From: Bugula neritina | Taxonomy: Eukaryota; Bryozoa; Gymnolaemata; Cheilostomatida; Bugulidae | Assembly (NCBI GenBank): GCA_964035545.1 | Contig: OZ037769.1 | Location: 11,725,133 to 11,789,132, forward strand | Reading direction: 5' to 3' | Length of the DNA: 64,000 nt | In this document: in pieces, positions 34,562 to 44,279 of the stretch | Layout of the letters: each line of letters starts with the position of its first letter | Numbering within the stretch: the stretch's first letter is position 1 | The notes under the pieces: model-generated | What the model was told of the DNA's origin: nothing | The model's input: only the letters and a program-made list of their open reading frames with translations | The model's database searches: none | Position numbers and translations under genes: made by a program

Positions 34562-37500
34562 ATGGAAACTCTAGCGTTGGCTAGATTCTGGTGTATCTTT
34601 ACCCAGATGGTTTCACTCAAAGAACTTGGTAAGATTTCTGTTCTACTGATAACACCACAAATGTTTGCTTTATTTTATAACTTTTTGTATTGCTAAATGA
34701 TGAAGCAGTTATCATAAATATTTGTCTACTTTGATGTTTTTAAATGATGATGCAGATTGATCACATAAAATGCATCCTACTGTGTAAACCATCAAACATC
34801 TAAACAAATCACATAATAATTGAAACATTTTTCTTTAAAAAAAAGTATTTTCTTATATGATCATAAAAAGCATTTCATTTCAATGACTAAAAAAATCTGT
34901 AATTGACTGTAATGTGGGAGCAATTTGAGCTTTTGAGAATATTTCTGTTTCAGATTTATTATAGTTAAGTTATATGCATTTAGTGAATGTCTAAGAACTA
35001 TAAATTGATTTATTAATTGATTTAGGTAAATGTTTTTATCAAGAGAGAGAAAAATCAGGATGGGAGAAGGTTCTCAGCTTCTTGTAAGAGTTTAAAATAA
35101 TTTATAAGTTCATTGCACAGTCATAAAATTAATCCAGTTTAATTGTGACAACTTTTATAAACTATAGCTGCAAGTTTTAAGTAAAGCTATTGATATTTTA
35201 TACTCTATACCATTCTTTTTCAGACTTCATCTATATCACAAAAATATTTCAAATTACTATAAAATAAACAAAGCAAATAGACTGGCAGTTTTATGCACTT
35301 CAAAAACGTATTCAATCTGAACCCAGCAGTGGCTTGAGTAACTTTATACACTGATGCACTTTCAATGCAGTGTTCATTTAGGTTTTTACTCAACATTCGC
35401 CTCTTCAGCCATCACTGGCAATTGTTTTATAAATTAAGTCTTCATAATGTCAACTTTTACTAGGTTGTGCATAAGCTCATCAAAATTTAAAAATTTTTGA
35501 CAATATTTTTGATTCTTTTGTAGCTATGACATGTATCCTCCAAGAGAACTCTCTACATTGGAAGGCGAGTGATTTATTATCAACTAACTCATGTGGTTTA
35601 AATTACCCAATAGAATGGTAGAAAATGGTGAAAAAATTAAGTCTAAGCACTGGTTCTCACAAAATTATTGTGTTCTTCAGACAGAAGTAAATGATTTTTT
35701 ATAGATGCAAATAACATTTTATAAAAACAGTTTAGAAACTGCGGCCACTGCGGCCACTATGGGCATTACAGAATGAAATTTTAACAACTATGTAATGAAT
35801 AAATTTATTCCAATTCATGGATTTGAAAACCTTGCCAAATTATAGGTAACTTATATAAAATTACAATTCAGTTTATCACCTAATGTAGTGACAGTAAATC
35901 TTGAGCTTGCTTGCATTGTTTCACTATTTTTGCAAACTCTAAACTTTATTCCAACTATTTTTTAAACTTTGATTTCACAGTTTATTGGAATGCATTCCTC
36001 TCACTGCATGTCAAAGCAGAACCCCCCAAAAACCTGCCTTGGCACACTCAATTTGCTCTGGAAATCCAGTATTGCTTTGGGTAAGATCTTTAAATATATT
36101 TTATGCGGTGTATTTTATTGCAATATATACACCATAACTTTAAACATATTTCTAAAAACATTGGCTTTTTTTGTTTAGAGCTCACAAAATTAATTGATTG
36201 CTTTGATATTTTTTTATCAAAAATGATGTGCACAATTGCTTATAAGAATTACCATAAATATGCTTAAATGTAAATTACTTACAGTTTGTGCTAATGTAGT
36301 TTTTGTGTCACTCTAGAATGCCTCCAGTAGCGAAGGCTCTAATACTCCTGACCCTGTTGGCTGGTATCCTGGTATCAGTCAAACTCCGAAATCGCAAGAG
36401 ATGGTTTGGCAGCAGAAAAAGATGGAGGAATCATCAGGTTGAAAGAATCACCAAGCTCAGCTCAAAAACACAAACTGCAACAGAATTATTCATGGGTAAG
36501 TCTATATAGACACATTTAATTATTGTTTTATACCCCAAAACAGCAGCAGAAGCTTTTTGTGTCAGCGATTATTAATTTTTTCCAGCATTTTAAAGGTTTG
36601 TTTAAAAACATGATGCGCTACAGTAAAAACATGAATTTAGGAATTTGAGATTGCTTATTTGCATCTTTAAATATACATGCTGTATGTTGGGATAGATATT
36701 CTAGTATATATAGCTGTAAATGTCATGTATAAGAAAGCGTTAGATTTTGAAATGAGTTTCGTTACATAATTTCTCTTTTAAAACAGCATAATCTAAGTGA
36801 AATGGTATGCTGCTGATTAGAGAAGAGAAACATAAGTTTTTTTGTAAGCTATGCGTCATAAACTTATGAACCAACTCTGCTGCATTTTATAAATAAAAAA
36901 ATACTACTTTTTAGAACACACTTTACCACAAAAGTTATATTAGAAATCACTTACATACTAAAATAGAATGTTCATGCAAACTAGTTTTAGATTAAAATAG
37001 TTATGTAGCAAGTTATTACTATTAAAATAAATTTGTAGATATAGAAAGGATGCCAGTCTTTGGAATGGTTCGAGAACCCTACACGGGCTGGGTGCCAAGA
37101 AGTTTGCCTTGGGAAAAGACAGCCCTAACATCTGTTAAAAGAGAAGACACAGTTTCAACTCTGGTTTTAAATTCTGGTCCAAGTGAACTTTCGAAGGCCT
37201 TTCCAAAAAACACCACTAGAAATAATCAGAGCTGCTATGGATTTAATGTCATGCTAGAAAACCTGGAATTGGTAAATATGATGGGTGTAAAAGAGAGATT
37301 TGGCAACAGCAACATATTGGAATCTTTCTTTTCATGTGAAGGAAGTAGAAACTTGAATGTCATTACAAAGGTCCAAAATCTTTCCAAGGTTAGAGCAACA
37401 CAAACAATTCAACTGTCTATACAAAGTCTGTCACACGCTTTAGTCATTACCAAGTTAGATATGCTCCCTGACTCAACTATGCTGATAAACTCTGTAACAG

Positions 37501-38882
37501 CTGGAGCTTTGCAGTCAATTCTCGAAGGTAACACAATTAGGATTCTTCCAGCCACTGGCATGTTCAATAGAGGAAATTCCTTCAGAAAGAAAGCTTCTCT
37601 AACCTACACGTCCTCAATCACATTTGAACTTTCAGAGCCTATCATTGAATTAAACATAATGAGAATACTGGATTTAGAGAGAAAACCAGAATCTAACATA
37701 GTAGCTTGCAAATCATCGAACCAAATGGCTGTTAGCATGAAAAGAATTTCAAACGCTAAACCTGCAAATTTATTTAGCCTTCCCTCATTGAATGCAAAAC
37801 TTTGTGAGCCGACACCAAGGTCCAGAAGTAAGCAAACTGACTTTCACAGCAAAGTGAAAGCGATGGTTACAAAGAAAGCTGAGACAAACCATAAGCCTAT
37901 TGCAAAACTACTACCATTAGAGAAAACATTGACCCACTTTACCAGTGCTTGTGCCAACATCCCAGCTAAACTGAAATCAAGAGCTATTAAGACTCTTCAA
38001 AGGAAAGCCTCTACCTCTAAACCATCTTCTTCATGCAACAAAATGCTTGCTAATACAGCATTCATCAAAAGTAAATCCTACCAAAATGATTCTAGTAAAC
38101 CAGCAAACAAAAAGCAATCTATCAAAAAAGAAAAGGAAAAGGTTGTGGAAAAACTACCTGAAGGCAAACTTGACAAACAGGATAAAATAGAATTTTCACC
38201 ACTCATTAAAAAGCAACCAAACAAAACACAGCTTGCCGTAGGCCCACAGCCCCACCAGTCAATTGCTGCTGAATCCCAGAAACCAGATATACCAACTGCA
38301 TACAACTGGCCTACAGATTCTGGAGATATGCCATCAGTGTCTTTTCCAAAATCTGATTTGTCTACAAACATGTCCAAGGCACTGGCAATTGGCCAAAGCA
38401 TTAATGATGTTGATGATGCAGCTAAGCGATCAGGAAGAGATTTACCAGATTCAGGGTCCTCACCAAAAGGTTCCTCAAACTCCATGGATCAGAATTCAAG
38501 TCAGTTCAAGAAGCCAGTTAACAATCCCAAGCAGAAAGATCAATTTTTCTCTACTATCGAAAGCAGAGTTAGTTTCTTTGAAAAATTGATGGGCAGTAGA
38601 AGACCTGTTTGTAGGAAATCTCGATCCAAGAATCAGTCAGCAAAGGAAGAACTAAATGAACTAGCATGCGTTCAGACTGAAAACTCTGCCGATTCTCAAA
38701 AGGAAACCTTGCCAAACTCTACTGAAAGAGATGAACCAGTTACTCAATCAGCAGCCAATGAAAAGACTCCTAACAACACTAATTCAAATGATTTCGAGAT
38801 ACTGGGGACTCCAGACTCGTATCTAGCTGGCAATCAGAAGGAGGTGGGCGCTGCTAGTTCTACGGATAGACTCTCAATCTAA
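34562..38882 (+). CDS. Unrecognised ~760-aa protein, six exons
   Basis: ATG at 34562 lies in a strong Kozak context (GAGCCATGG). Exons 34562-34628, 35026-35083, 35524-35564, 35981-36080, 36317-36495 and 37039-38882 join in phase and end at TAA 38880-38882. Exon 3 ends in AAG|GCGAGT, so its intron would be of the GC-AG class. Exons 2-4 encode GKCFYQEREKSGWEKVLSF, YDMYPPRELSTLE and VYWNAFLSLHVKAEPPKN, suggestive of a small folded N-terminal domain. The last exon codes for ~614 residues. Its first ~200 are Leu/Asn/Thr-rich and the rest Lys/Ser/Gln-rich and probably disordered, with a KKQSIKKEKEKVVEK basic stretch. Exon 5 is ambiguous: an alternative in-phase exon, 36328-36437, reads SEGSNTPDPVGWYPGIS instead of a hydrophobic-basic stretch. 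No known domain; function unknown. AATAAA near 39226 is a candidate poly(A) signal. Confidence 0.65.
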
Positions 38883-39704
38883 TCACACATTGGACACACG
38901 TAAGTTGGCTTTAGACATCAAATTATATTGTATATTCTAAATGATTCAATTGTAAGCTAGAAGAGAATTATCATAAAGTGAAAGTTACTGTAAAAATTAA
39001 TTATATGGGTTAAAAATTGGCATCGAAGTTACTGAACATTTTGCTAAAGTTAATTCGCTACTATCTTTGCTATGGTGGGATAACCATGAAAAACTTTCAA
39101 TATTTTCATGCATTTATATAACACTGCAATGCCTTAGAATAGCCTGTATTACAATATTATGCTTATACATGTAAGCACATATCTGTTAAATGTCAAAAGT
39201 ATAAGTAATATATTATTACTCTAGTATAATAAATGCTGGATTGATAAAAATGATAATGAACATAACATACATGTTGCTAGCAATAATATATCCTTGTATA
39301 TTATAATAATTATGTAATATGTAGTATATAAAAAATAATATATAATATATAATATAATATAATATATAATGTAATATATAATATAATATAATATATATTC
39401 TGTAATATATAATATAATATAATATATATTCTGTAATATATAATATAATATAATATATGTTCTGTAATATATAATATATAATACATAATATAGCCTTATA
39501 TATTATGATGCTTTATTGGATTGTTTGTAGGAATACTTATTGAGAAAAGGTAAATTTATAGATAAAGTAACTCCAAATACTTAAGATGAGAAAAGCAGTC
39601 ATACATACTCTAGTGTGAGCTTCACATTTACTTGCTTTCTCTTCTTGCTTTTAAGCATTTGCTTCTATTCTCTTTACAAAGAGATCTAAAGAACAGGGTG
39701 GACA
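38883..39704. other. 3' flank and AT-rich spacer before the LTR element
   Basis: No gene. Contains the AT-rich minisatellite at about 39300-39490. Confidence 0.6.
39300..39490. repeat. AT-rich minisatellite
   Basis: AATATA/ATAATATA words, with about three tandem copies of a ~31-bp unit each ending in TTCTGTAAT (around 39390-39475). Confidence 0.8.
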
Positions 39705-39901
39705 TGTTGTAATATTTACACAGTTTATGTAAACTTGGAGTTACCTTTTCTTGATGTTTTAGCTGATCAATTATTATTCTGTTTTTGAAAAAGATAGTCA
39801 CTTCCTGTTTGACAAACTGCAGTGCTTGATTAAAATAAACTGAAGATTAAAACTAATCCACTAATAATTGCTAGATAAATAGACATCTAAAGAATAAAAC
39901 A
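39705..39901 (+). repeat. 5' LTR
   Basis: 197 bp, TG...CA ends, same as the 3' LTR by inspection. Contains AATAAAC near its end. Confidence 0.92.
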
Positions 39902-39912
39902 TGGTGGCAGCG
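39902..39912 (+). other. Primer-binding site, tRNA-Leu, 11-nt match
   Basis: TGGTGGCAGCG begins directly after the LTR and complements the CCA end and acceptor stem of the metazoan tRNA-Leu ending CGCTGCCACCA. The match stops after 11 nt (followed by TAATTAATG). Compare the longer matches at 41072 and 61740. Confidence 0.75.
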
Positions 39913-39934
39913 TAATTAATGATTAGTTTAAAAG

Positions 39935-40999
39935 ATGGAAGGCATTTCACCACCTGGACAATTGAATTTAAGGGCAGAAGATTTGTCAGGAGAATGGCGG
40001 CGTTGGATTAGGTCATTTGAGGATTATTTGCTAGCAATAGACCTAACTGCTAACTCAAGAGCCGCAGAAAAAAGGAAATTAGCCTTATTCAGACATTGTG
40101 GTGGTGAAGATGTACGTGAAATTTATTCTCAAATGGAATTTAATCTAGAGGTTAGTGGAGAAATTACTGAAATTGAGGAAGGGGTTGCTGGGAGAAAGCT
40201 AGAAGATGTAATTAAGTGTTTTCATGAGTACTGTAATCCTCGCACTAGTATTGTGCTGAATAGATTTCAATTTCACAACAGTAGCCAAAGTGGAGATACA
40301 ATAGATGTATACTTAATGAAACTGCGAAGGCTGGCGGAAGGCTGTGAATTTGGTAATCAAAGAGATTCATTGATAAGAGATAAACTGCTTTTTGGAATTG
40401 ATGATTCTAATGAAAGAGAAAAATTAATGAAAGAGGTTGATGAAAAACTAAGTTTAGACTTTGTGATTAAGTCACTGAGAGTAGCTGAGAAATCTACAAG
40501 GCCTAAAGCGATAACGCTACCAGACCCCAAACCCGAAGAAGTCAATGCAGTACAAAATGTTGATAATAGGAAGTCCAGAATTCCTTCTGAGGTTACTTAT
40601 GATAAACATTCAAAAAACCGATGTGAGCAATGTGGGAAAAGCCATTACAAAAGTCAGAGATGTCCAGCTTATGGAACTAAATGTGCGAAATGCAATCAAT
40701 TCAACCACTGGGCCAGAGTGTGTAGGAATTTGAATAAAGTCAATGAAGTACAGCCAGAAAAGGGTGACACAGATTTTTATTTAGGAGAGACACATCAGAT
40801 TAACTCCATAGATTCTCAATCCTGGTACACCAATCTCAGAGTAAGCACCAACAAACACAAAGGACAAAGGATCAAATTTAAATTAGATACTGGTGCGTCT
40901 CTTAGTGTATGTGGTCCACATCATGTCTCAGGGGAGCTAATCTCAACTAGCAAAAAATTGTTTGACAGCAAAATTTGTTTGACAAACTGCAGTGCTTGA
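39935..40999 (+). CDS. Gag with CCHC zinc knuckles, running into protease
   Basis: 354 codons. The N-terminal ~220 residues are a Ty3/gypsy-type capsid region (WRRWIRSFEDYLLA ... RFQFHNSSQSGDTIDVYLMK ... IRDKLLFGI). Two zinc knuckles follow at about residues 230-262; the second is a canonical C-x2-C-x4-H-x4-C (CAKCNQFNHWARVC) and the first is slightly irregular (CEQCGKSH...C). The aspartic protease begins with an intact catalytic motif FKLDTGASLSVCG at about residue 315. The frame then runs into the internal LTR fragment and stops at 40999 with protease incomplete. Gag packages the RNA in cytoplasmic particles; protease would process Gag-Pol. Confidence 0.88.
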   Translation: MEGISPPGQLNLRAEDLSGEWRRWIRSFEDYLLAIDLTANSRAAEKRKLALFRHCGGEDVREIYSQMEFNLEVSGEITEIEEGVAGRKLEDVIKCFHEYCNPRTSIVLNRFQFHNSSQSGDTIDVYLMKLRRLAEGCEFGNQRDSLIRDKLLFGIDDSNEREKLMKEVDEKLSLDFVIKSLRVAEKSTRPKAITLPDPKPEEVNAVQNVDNRKSRIPSEVTYDKHSKNRCEQCGKSHYKSQRCPAYGTKCAKCNQFNHWARVCRNLNKVNEVQPEKGDTDFYLGETHQINSIDSQSWYTNLRVSTNKHKGQRIKFKLDTGASLSVCGPHHVSGELISTSKKLFDSKICLTNCSA

Positions 41000-41071
41000 T
41001 TAAAATAAACTGAAGATTAAAACTAATCCACTAATAATTGCTAGATAAATAGACATCTAAAGAATAAAACA
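40976..41071 (+). repeat. Internal partial LTR (last 96 bp)
   Basis: Same sequence as the 3' end of both LTRs from TGTTTGACAAACTGCAG to AATAAAACA, sitting between the protease and RT coding parts. Confidence 0.92.
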
Positions 41072-43395
41072 TGGTGGCAGCGGTGGGATCCGAACCCACG
41101 CCTCCGAAGAGACAATTAGCTCAATTAGGACAAGGACAAATTTTTTCCAAGATTGATGCAAACAGTGGATTTTGGCAAATTCCTTTAAGCAAAGAATCTA
41201 GCAAACTAACAACATTTCTGACTCATTCTGGACGATATCGCTATTTGCGACTGCCTCAAGGCCTATGCAGTGCTCCAGAGATTTTTGTTGCTGAAATGAA
41301 CAATATTTTGAAGGATGTTGATGGTGTGGTTATACATATGGATGACATACTGGTTTTTGGTGAGAGCAAGGAGCAACATGACACAAGATTGCAAATAGTG
41401 TTGGAAAAACTTAAAGCTTCAGGCATTACGCTCAACAAAGACAAATGTAAATTTGGAGTACCATCTGTTAATTTTCTTGGTTATGTCATAGATCAGTCTG
41501 GTATACATGTTGGCCCTCGAGTTCAAGGAATAGTAGATTTTCCTACTCCGAAAAATGTAACTTCAGTACGAAGTTTTCTTGGAATGGCCAACCAGTATGC
41601 CAAGTTTTCTGAGGAATTAGCTGCTGTGAGTGAACCAATTAGAATGCTGTTGAAGAAAGATGTTCCATGGCACTGGTCCAGCAAACAAAAAAACTCCTTC
41701 AAGAGGATAAAAGAAATATTTCAAAATGCACCAGTTCTAGCAGTCTATGATGTAGACAAAGACACCATAATCACAACAGATGCTAGCAATGCAGGTCTAG
41801 GAGCAACACTCTGTCAAATTCAACAGGATGGCTCTCGGCGCTTGATATCTGCTGCAAGTCGTTCTTTAACAGAGACCGAAAAGCGTTATGCAGCCATAGA
41901 AAAAGAAAGTTTAGCAGTCTGTTGGGCTATGGAAAAGTTTTCTCCATATATACTAGGTATGAAGAATGTGGTTATTGAAACTGATCACCGTCCACTAGTT
42001 ACTTTGTTTGGGAATATCTTTCTAGACAGGCTTCCACCAAGAATTCAAGGGTTTAAACTTAGACTTCAAAGATTTCAGTATACCATCAGACATGTGAGGG
42101 GGTCTAAGAATGTTGCAGCTGATGCTCTCTCCAGGTATAACACTGCTGAAGCAAACGAGATTGATGCAGCAAGAGAAATGGAAATTGAACTTTATATTGA
42201 TAACATCTACCAACATGGATCTGATAGCAGGTTGGAGCAGCTTCGTTTAGAACAGCATAAAGATGAAATACTGTCAAACGTAATCAAATTAGTAGAAAAT
42301 GGATGGCCAGGGTATTTGTCCACTGAAGATGTCCTTCTGAAGCCCTATTTTGAAAGAAGATCTCTATTAACAATAAACAAAGGATTCTTGACACTTGGCA
42401 ATCGTTTGGTAATACCGTTAGCTCAAAGAGAACAGGTGTTGCAAGATTTACATAGAGGACACTTGGGCATTACAAAATGTCAAGCACGGGCTAGAGATAG
42501 CGTGTGGTGGCCTTCTATGTCAAAGGCTATTGAGGCTATGATCAGCAATTGTGCTGAATGCAAAATCCATGCAGCTAAAATTACAGAGCCATTACGTCCT
42601 TCTGCAACTCCAGATAGACCTTGGCAACACCTTAGCACTGATTTGTTGACTTATAAAGGCCAAGTATATCTTCTGGTTATTGATAATTATTCAAGGTATC
42701 CTGAACTTGCCTTGCTGGGAAACTCTGACTTTTCTTCAAGTAAAGTAATAACACACCTAAAATCTATTTTTTCACGACATGGCATACCTGAAATACTATT
42801 GTCAGATAACGGCCCGCAATATGCAAGTGCAGAATTTAAACACTTTTCTGTCGAGTATGGATTTACCCATGTGACTAGCAGTCCACATTATCACAGAGCA
42901 AATGGAGCAGCTGAGCGAGGAGTAAGGACCATCAAAAGCATGCTTGCAAAAGAGAAAGATCCTTATTTGGCTTTGTTAGCCTATAGATCCTCACCGCAGT
43001 TTAGCTCATACTCTCCAGCAGAATTGTTAATGGGTAGAAAATTGAGATCCACTGTACCCATCCATCCGGATAAGCTTAAACCTGAACTCCCTGACCATGA
43101 CTTATTCAAAAGGAGCAACGATCAGTATAAAGAGAAAATGAAAGAAAATCATGACAAAAATCCTAAAGTGCGCCCTCTTTTGCCAGTAAATAAAGGAGAC
43201 AATGTGATGGTGAGAGATATGCAAAGAGAAGGCTATGCTGCCTCTTCTTCAGACAATATTACTCGTCGAACAAATGTCATGACTGACACTGGACCTTTAA
43301 TACGTAACAGAGCTGATATAACTAATATCCCAACACGATGTTCTGAGCGAACCAGAAAAGTGCCACGCTACTTAACAGATTTTGATTGTACATAA
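41071..43395 (+). CDS. Pol: RT (5'-truncated), RNase H, integrase
   Basis: 774 codons, uninterrupted. RT starts only at the FSKIDANSGFWQIPL block, so the fingers region is missing. The catalytic palm motif is HMDDILVFG at about residue 88. RNase H shows TTDASNAGLGATLCQ, KESLAVCWAMEKF, ETDHRPLV and ADALSR. Integrase has the HHCC finger (HRGHLGITKCQARARDSVWW ... CAEC) and the DDE core: D in LSTDLLTYKG, D in LSDNGPQYAS, E in HRANGAAERGV. The tail is degenerate Lys/Arg-rich. The first 14 codons are read from the LTR/primer-site junction and tRNA-complementary DNA, not from an ancestral pol start. The domain order RT-RH-IN places it in Ty3/gypsy. Confidence 0.9.
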   Translation: MVAAVGSEPTPPKRQLAQLGQGQIFSKIDANSGFWQIPLSKESSKLTTFLTHSGRYRYLRLPQGLCSAPEIFVAEMNNILKDVDGVVIHMDDILVFGESKEQHDTRLQIVLEKLKASGITLNKDKCKFGVPSVNFLGYVIDQSGIHVGPRVQGIVDFPTPKNVTSVRSFLGMANQYAKFSEELAAVSEPIRMLLKKDVPWHWSSKQKNSFKRIKEIFQNAPVLAVYDVDKDTIITTDASNAGLGATLCQIQQDGSRRLISAASRSLTETEKRYAAIEKESLAVCWAMEKFSPYILGMKNVVIETDHRPLVTLFGNIFLDRLPPRIQGFKLRLQRFQYTIRHVRGSKNVAADALSRYNTAEANEIDAAREMEIELYIDNIYQHGSDSRLEQLRLEQHKDEILSNVIKLVENGWPGYLSTEDVLLKPYFERRSLLTINKGFLTLGNRLVIPLAQREQVLQDLHRGHLGITKCQARARDSVWWPSMSKAIEAMISNCAECKIHAAKITEPLRPSATPDRPWQHLSTDLLTYKGQVYLLVIDNYSRYPELALLGNSDFSSSKVITHLKSIFSRHGIPEILLSDNGPQYASAEFKHFSVEYGFTHVTSSPHYHRANGAAERGVRTIKSMLAKEKDPYLALLAYRSSPQFSSYSPAELLMGRKLRSTVPIHPDKLKPELPDHDLFKRSNDQYKEKMKENHDKNPKVRPLLPVNKGDNVMVRDMQREGYAASSSDNITRRTNVMTDTGPLIRNRADITNIPTRCSERTRKVPRYLTDFDCT
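41072..41113 (+). other. Second primer-binding site extended over 42 nt of tRNA-Leu
   Basis: Begins TGGTGGCAGCGGTGGGAT and continues CCGAACCCACGCCTCCGAAG plus AGAC. Read on the other strand this is the 3' half of metazoan tRNA-Leu: variable arm, T arm (GGGTTCGGATCCC), acceptor stem and CCA. The one difference from the expected T loop TTCGAAT is at tRNA position 58 (A in tRNA; G-equivalent here). A normal primer site would end at 18 nt. Confidence 0.8.
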
Positions 43396-43495
43396 TTTAT
43401 TATCCACGCCTGTAATATAAGTTGCACTTGATTTAATTACTGTTGTCAAACCTTTTCTTTTGTGTGTTTTTTTTTGGTTGTTGTAGCCTGAAACT

Positions 43496-43505
43496 AAAGA
43501 GGGGA
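43496..43505 (+). other. Polypurine tract
   Basis: AAAGAGGGGA directly abuts the 3' LTR, the expected plus-strand priming site. Confidence 0.85.
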
Positions 43506-43702
43506 TGTTGTAATATTTACACAGTTTATGTAAACTTGGAGTTACCTTTTCTTGATGTTTTAGCTGATCAATTATTATTCTGTTTTTGAAAAAGATAGTC
43601 ACTTCCTGTTTGACAAACTGCAGTGCTTGATTAAAATAAACTGAAGATTAAAACTAATCCACTAATAATTGCTAGATAAATAGACATCTAAAGAATAAAA
43701 CA
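43506..43702 (+). repeat. 3' LTR
   Basis: 197 bp, TGTTG...AACA, apparently identical to the 5' LTR, followed by the GACA target duplication. Confidence 0.92.
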
Positions 43703-43706
43703 GACA

Positions 43707-44162
43707 CAGTTATTCATATATGAAATAAATTCTTAGAAAGGCAACACTTCAGTTACTAGTATTTCTAAAACATCTCAACATGCTGTATGGTTATTGTCCA
43801 AATGTGTCGACCATATGTAGCATGTCATATAGCTTTATTGAAGTAGCTCTTTGATCAAATAATATAATATTATTATAATGTGGTTAAAGCTAAATGCTAA
43901 ATTTTCTGTTATTACAAGAATATTGTAAAAATATATCTATTGAATATAAATTCTATTTTATTATTGTTTGATATGATTAACTGAATTTTATTAGGAAAAG
44001 AGATTAATACACAAGAAAATACATGCAGTTTCTATTGCTTGATCACATATATACAGTAGACCATTACTATATGCATATTAAGTACTATTTTTTTTAAAAC
44101 ATAGTCAATAAATTCCTCATTTGAATATCACACCCACAAAAATGAGTGCAACTCTAACGGCA
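43707..44162. other. Intergenic sequence
   Basis: AT-rich, nothing identified. Confidence 0.5.
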
Positions 44163-44164
44163 TT

Positions 44165-44212
44165 ACACAAACACACACACGCACACACGCACACACGCAC
44201 ACACGCACACAC

Positions 44213-44252
<40 letters not shown>

Positions 44253-44272
44253 ACAAACACACACAAATGATA
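44165..44272 (+). repeat. (AC)n microsatellite with ACGC variants
   Basis: About 105 bp of AC dinucleotides. The left part has regular GCACACAC interruptions and the right part AAACACAC. The Cys/Val-rich frames on the minus strand are artefacts. Confidence 0.92.
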
Positions 44273-44279
44273 GTTTGCA

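Larger units (their letters stand above)
39705..43702 (+). mobile_element. Ty3/gypsy LTR retrotransposon, young but internally rearranged
   Basis: Two 197-bp LTRs (39705-39901 and 43506-43702), which look identical by eye, start TGTTG and end AACA. They are flanked by a 4-bp GACA target duplication (39701-39704, 43703-43706). A primer-binding site follows the 5' LTR and a purine tract precedes the 3' LTR. Inside are a gag-protease ORF, a partial LTR plus second primer site, and a 5'-truncated RT-RNase H-integrase ORF. Identical LTRs point to a recent insertion, while the missing start of RT means this copy cannot be autonomous. Confidence 0.9.

Noticed and set aside
36303-36509. Membrane anchor predicted in exon 5 (LILLTLLAGILV followed by basic residues)
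   Set aside because: The alternative phase-compatible exon 36328-36437 reads a normal soluble sequence over the same bases, so the hydrophobic stretch may be an out-of-frame artefact. Not claimed.
40357-40545. Minus-strand ORFs within gag and pol
   Set aside because: Shadows of the intact plus-strand retrotransposon frames.
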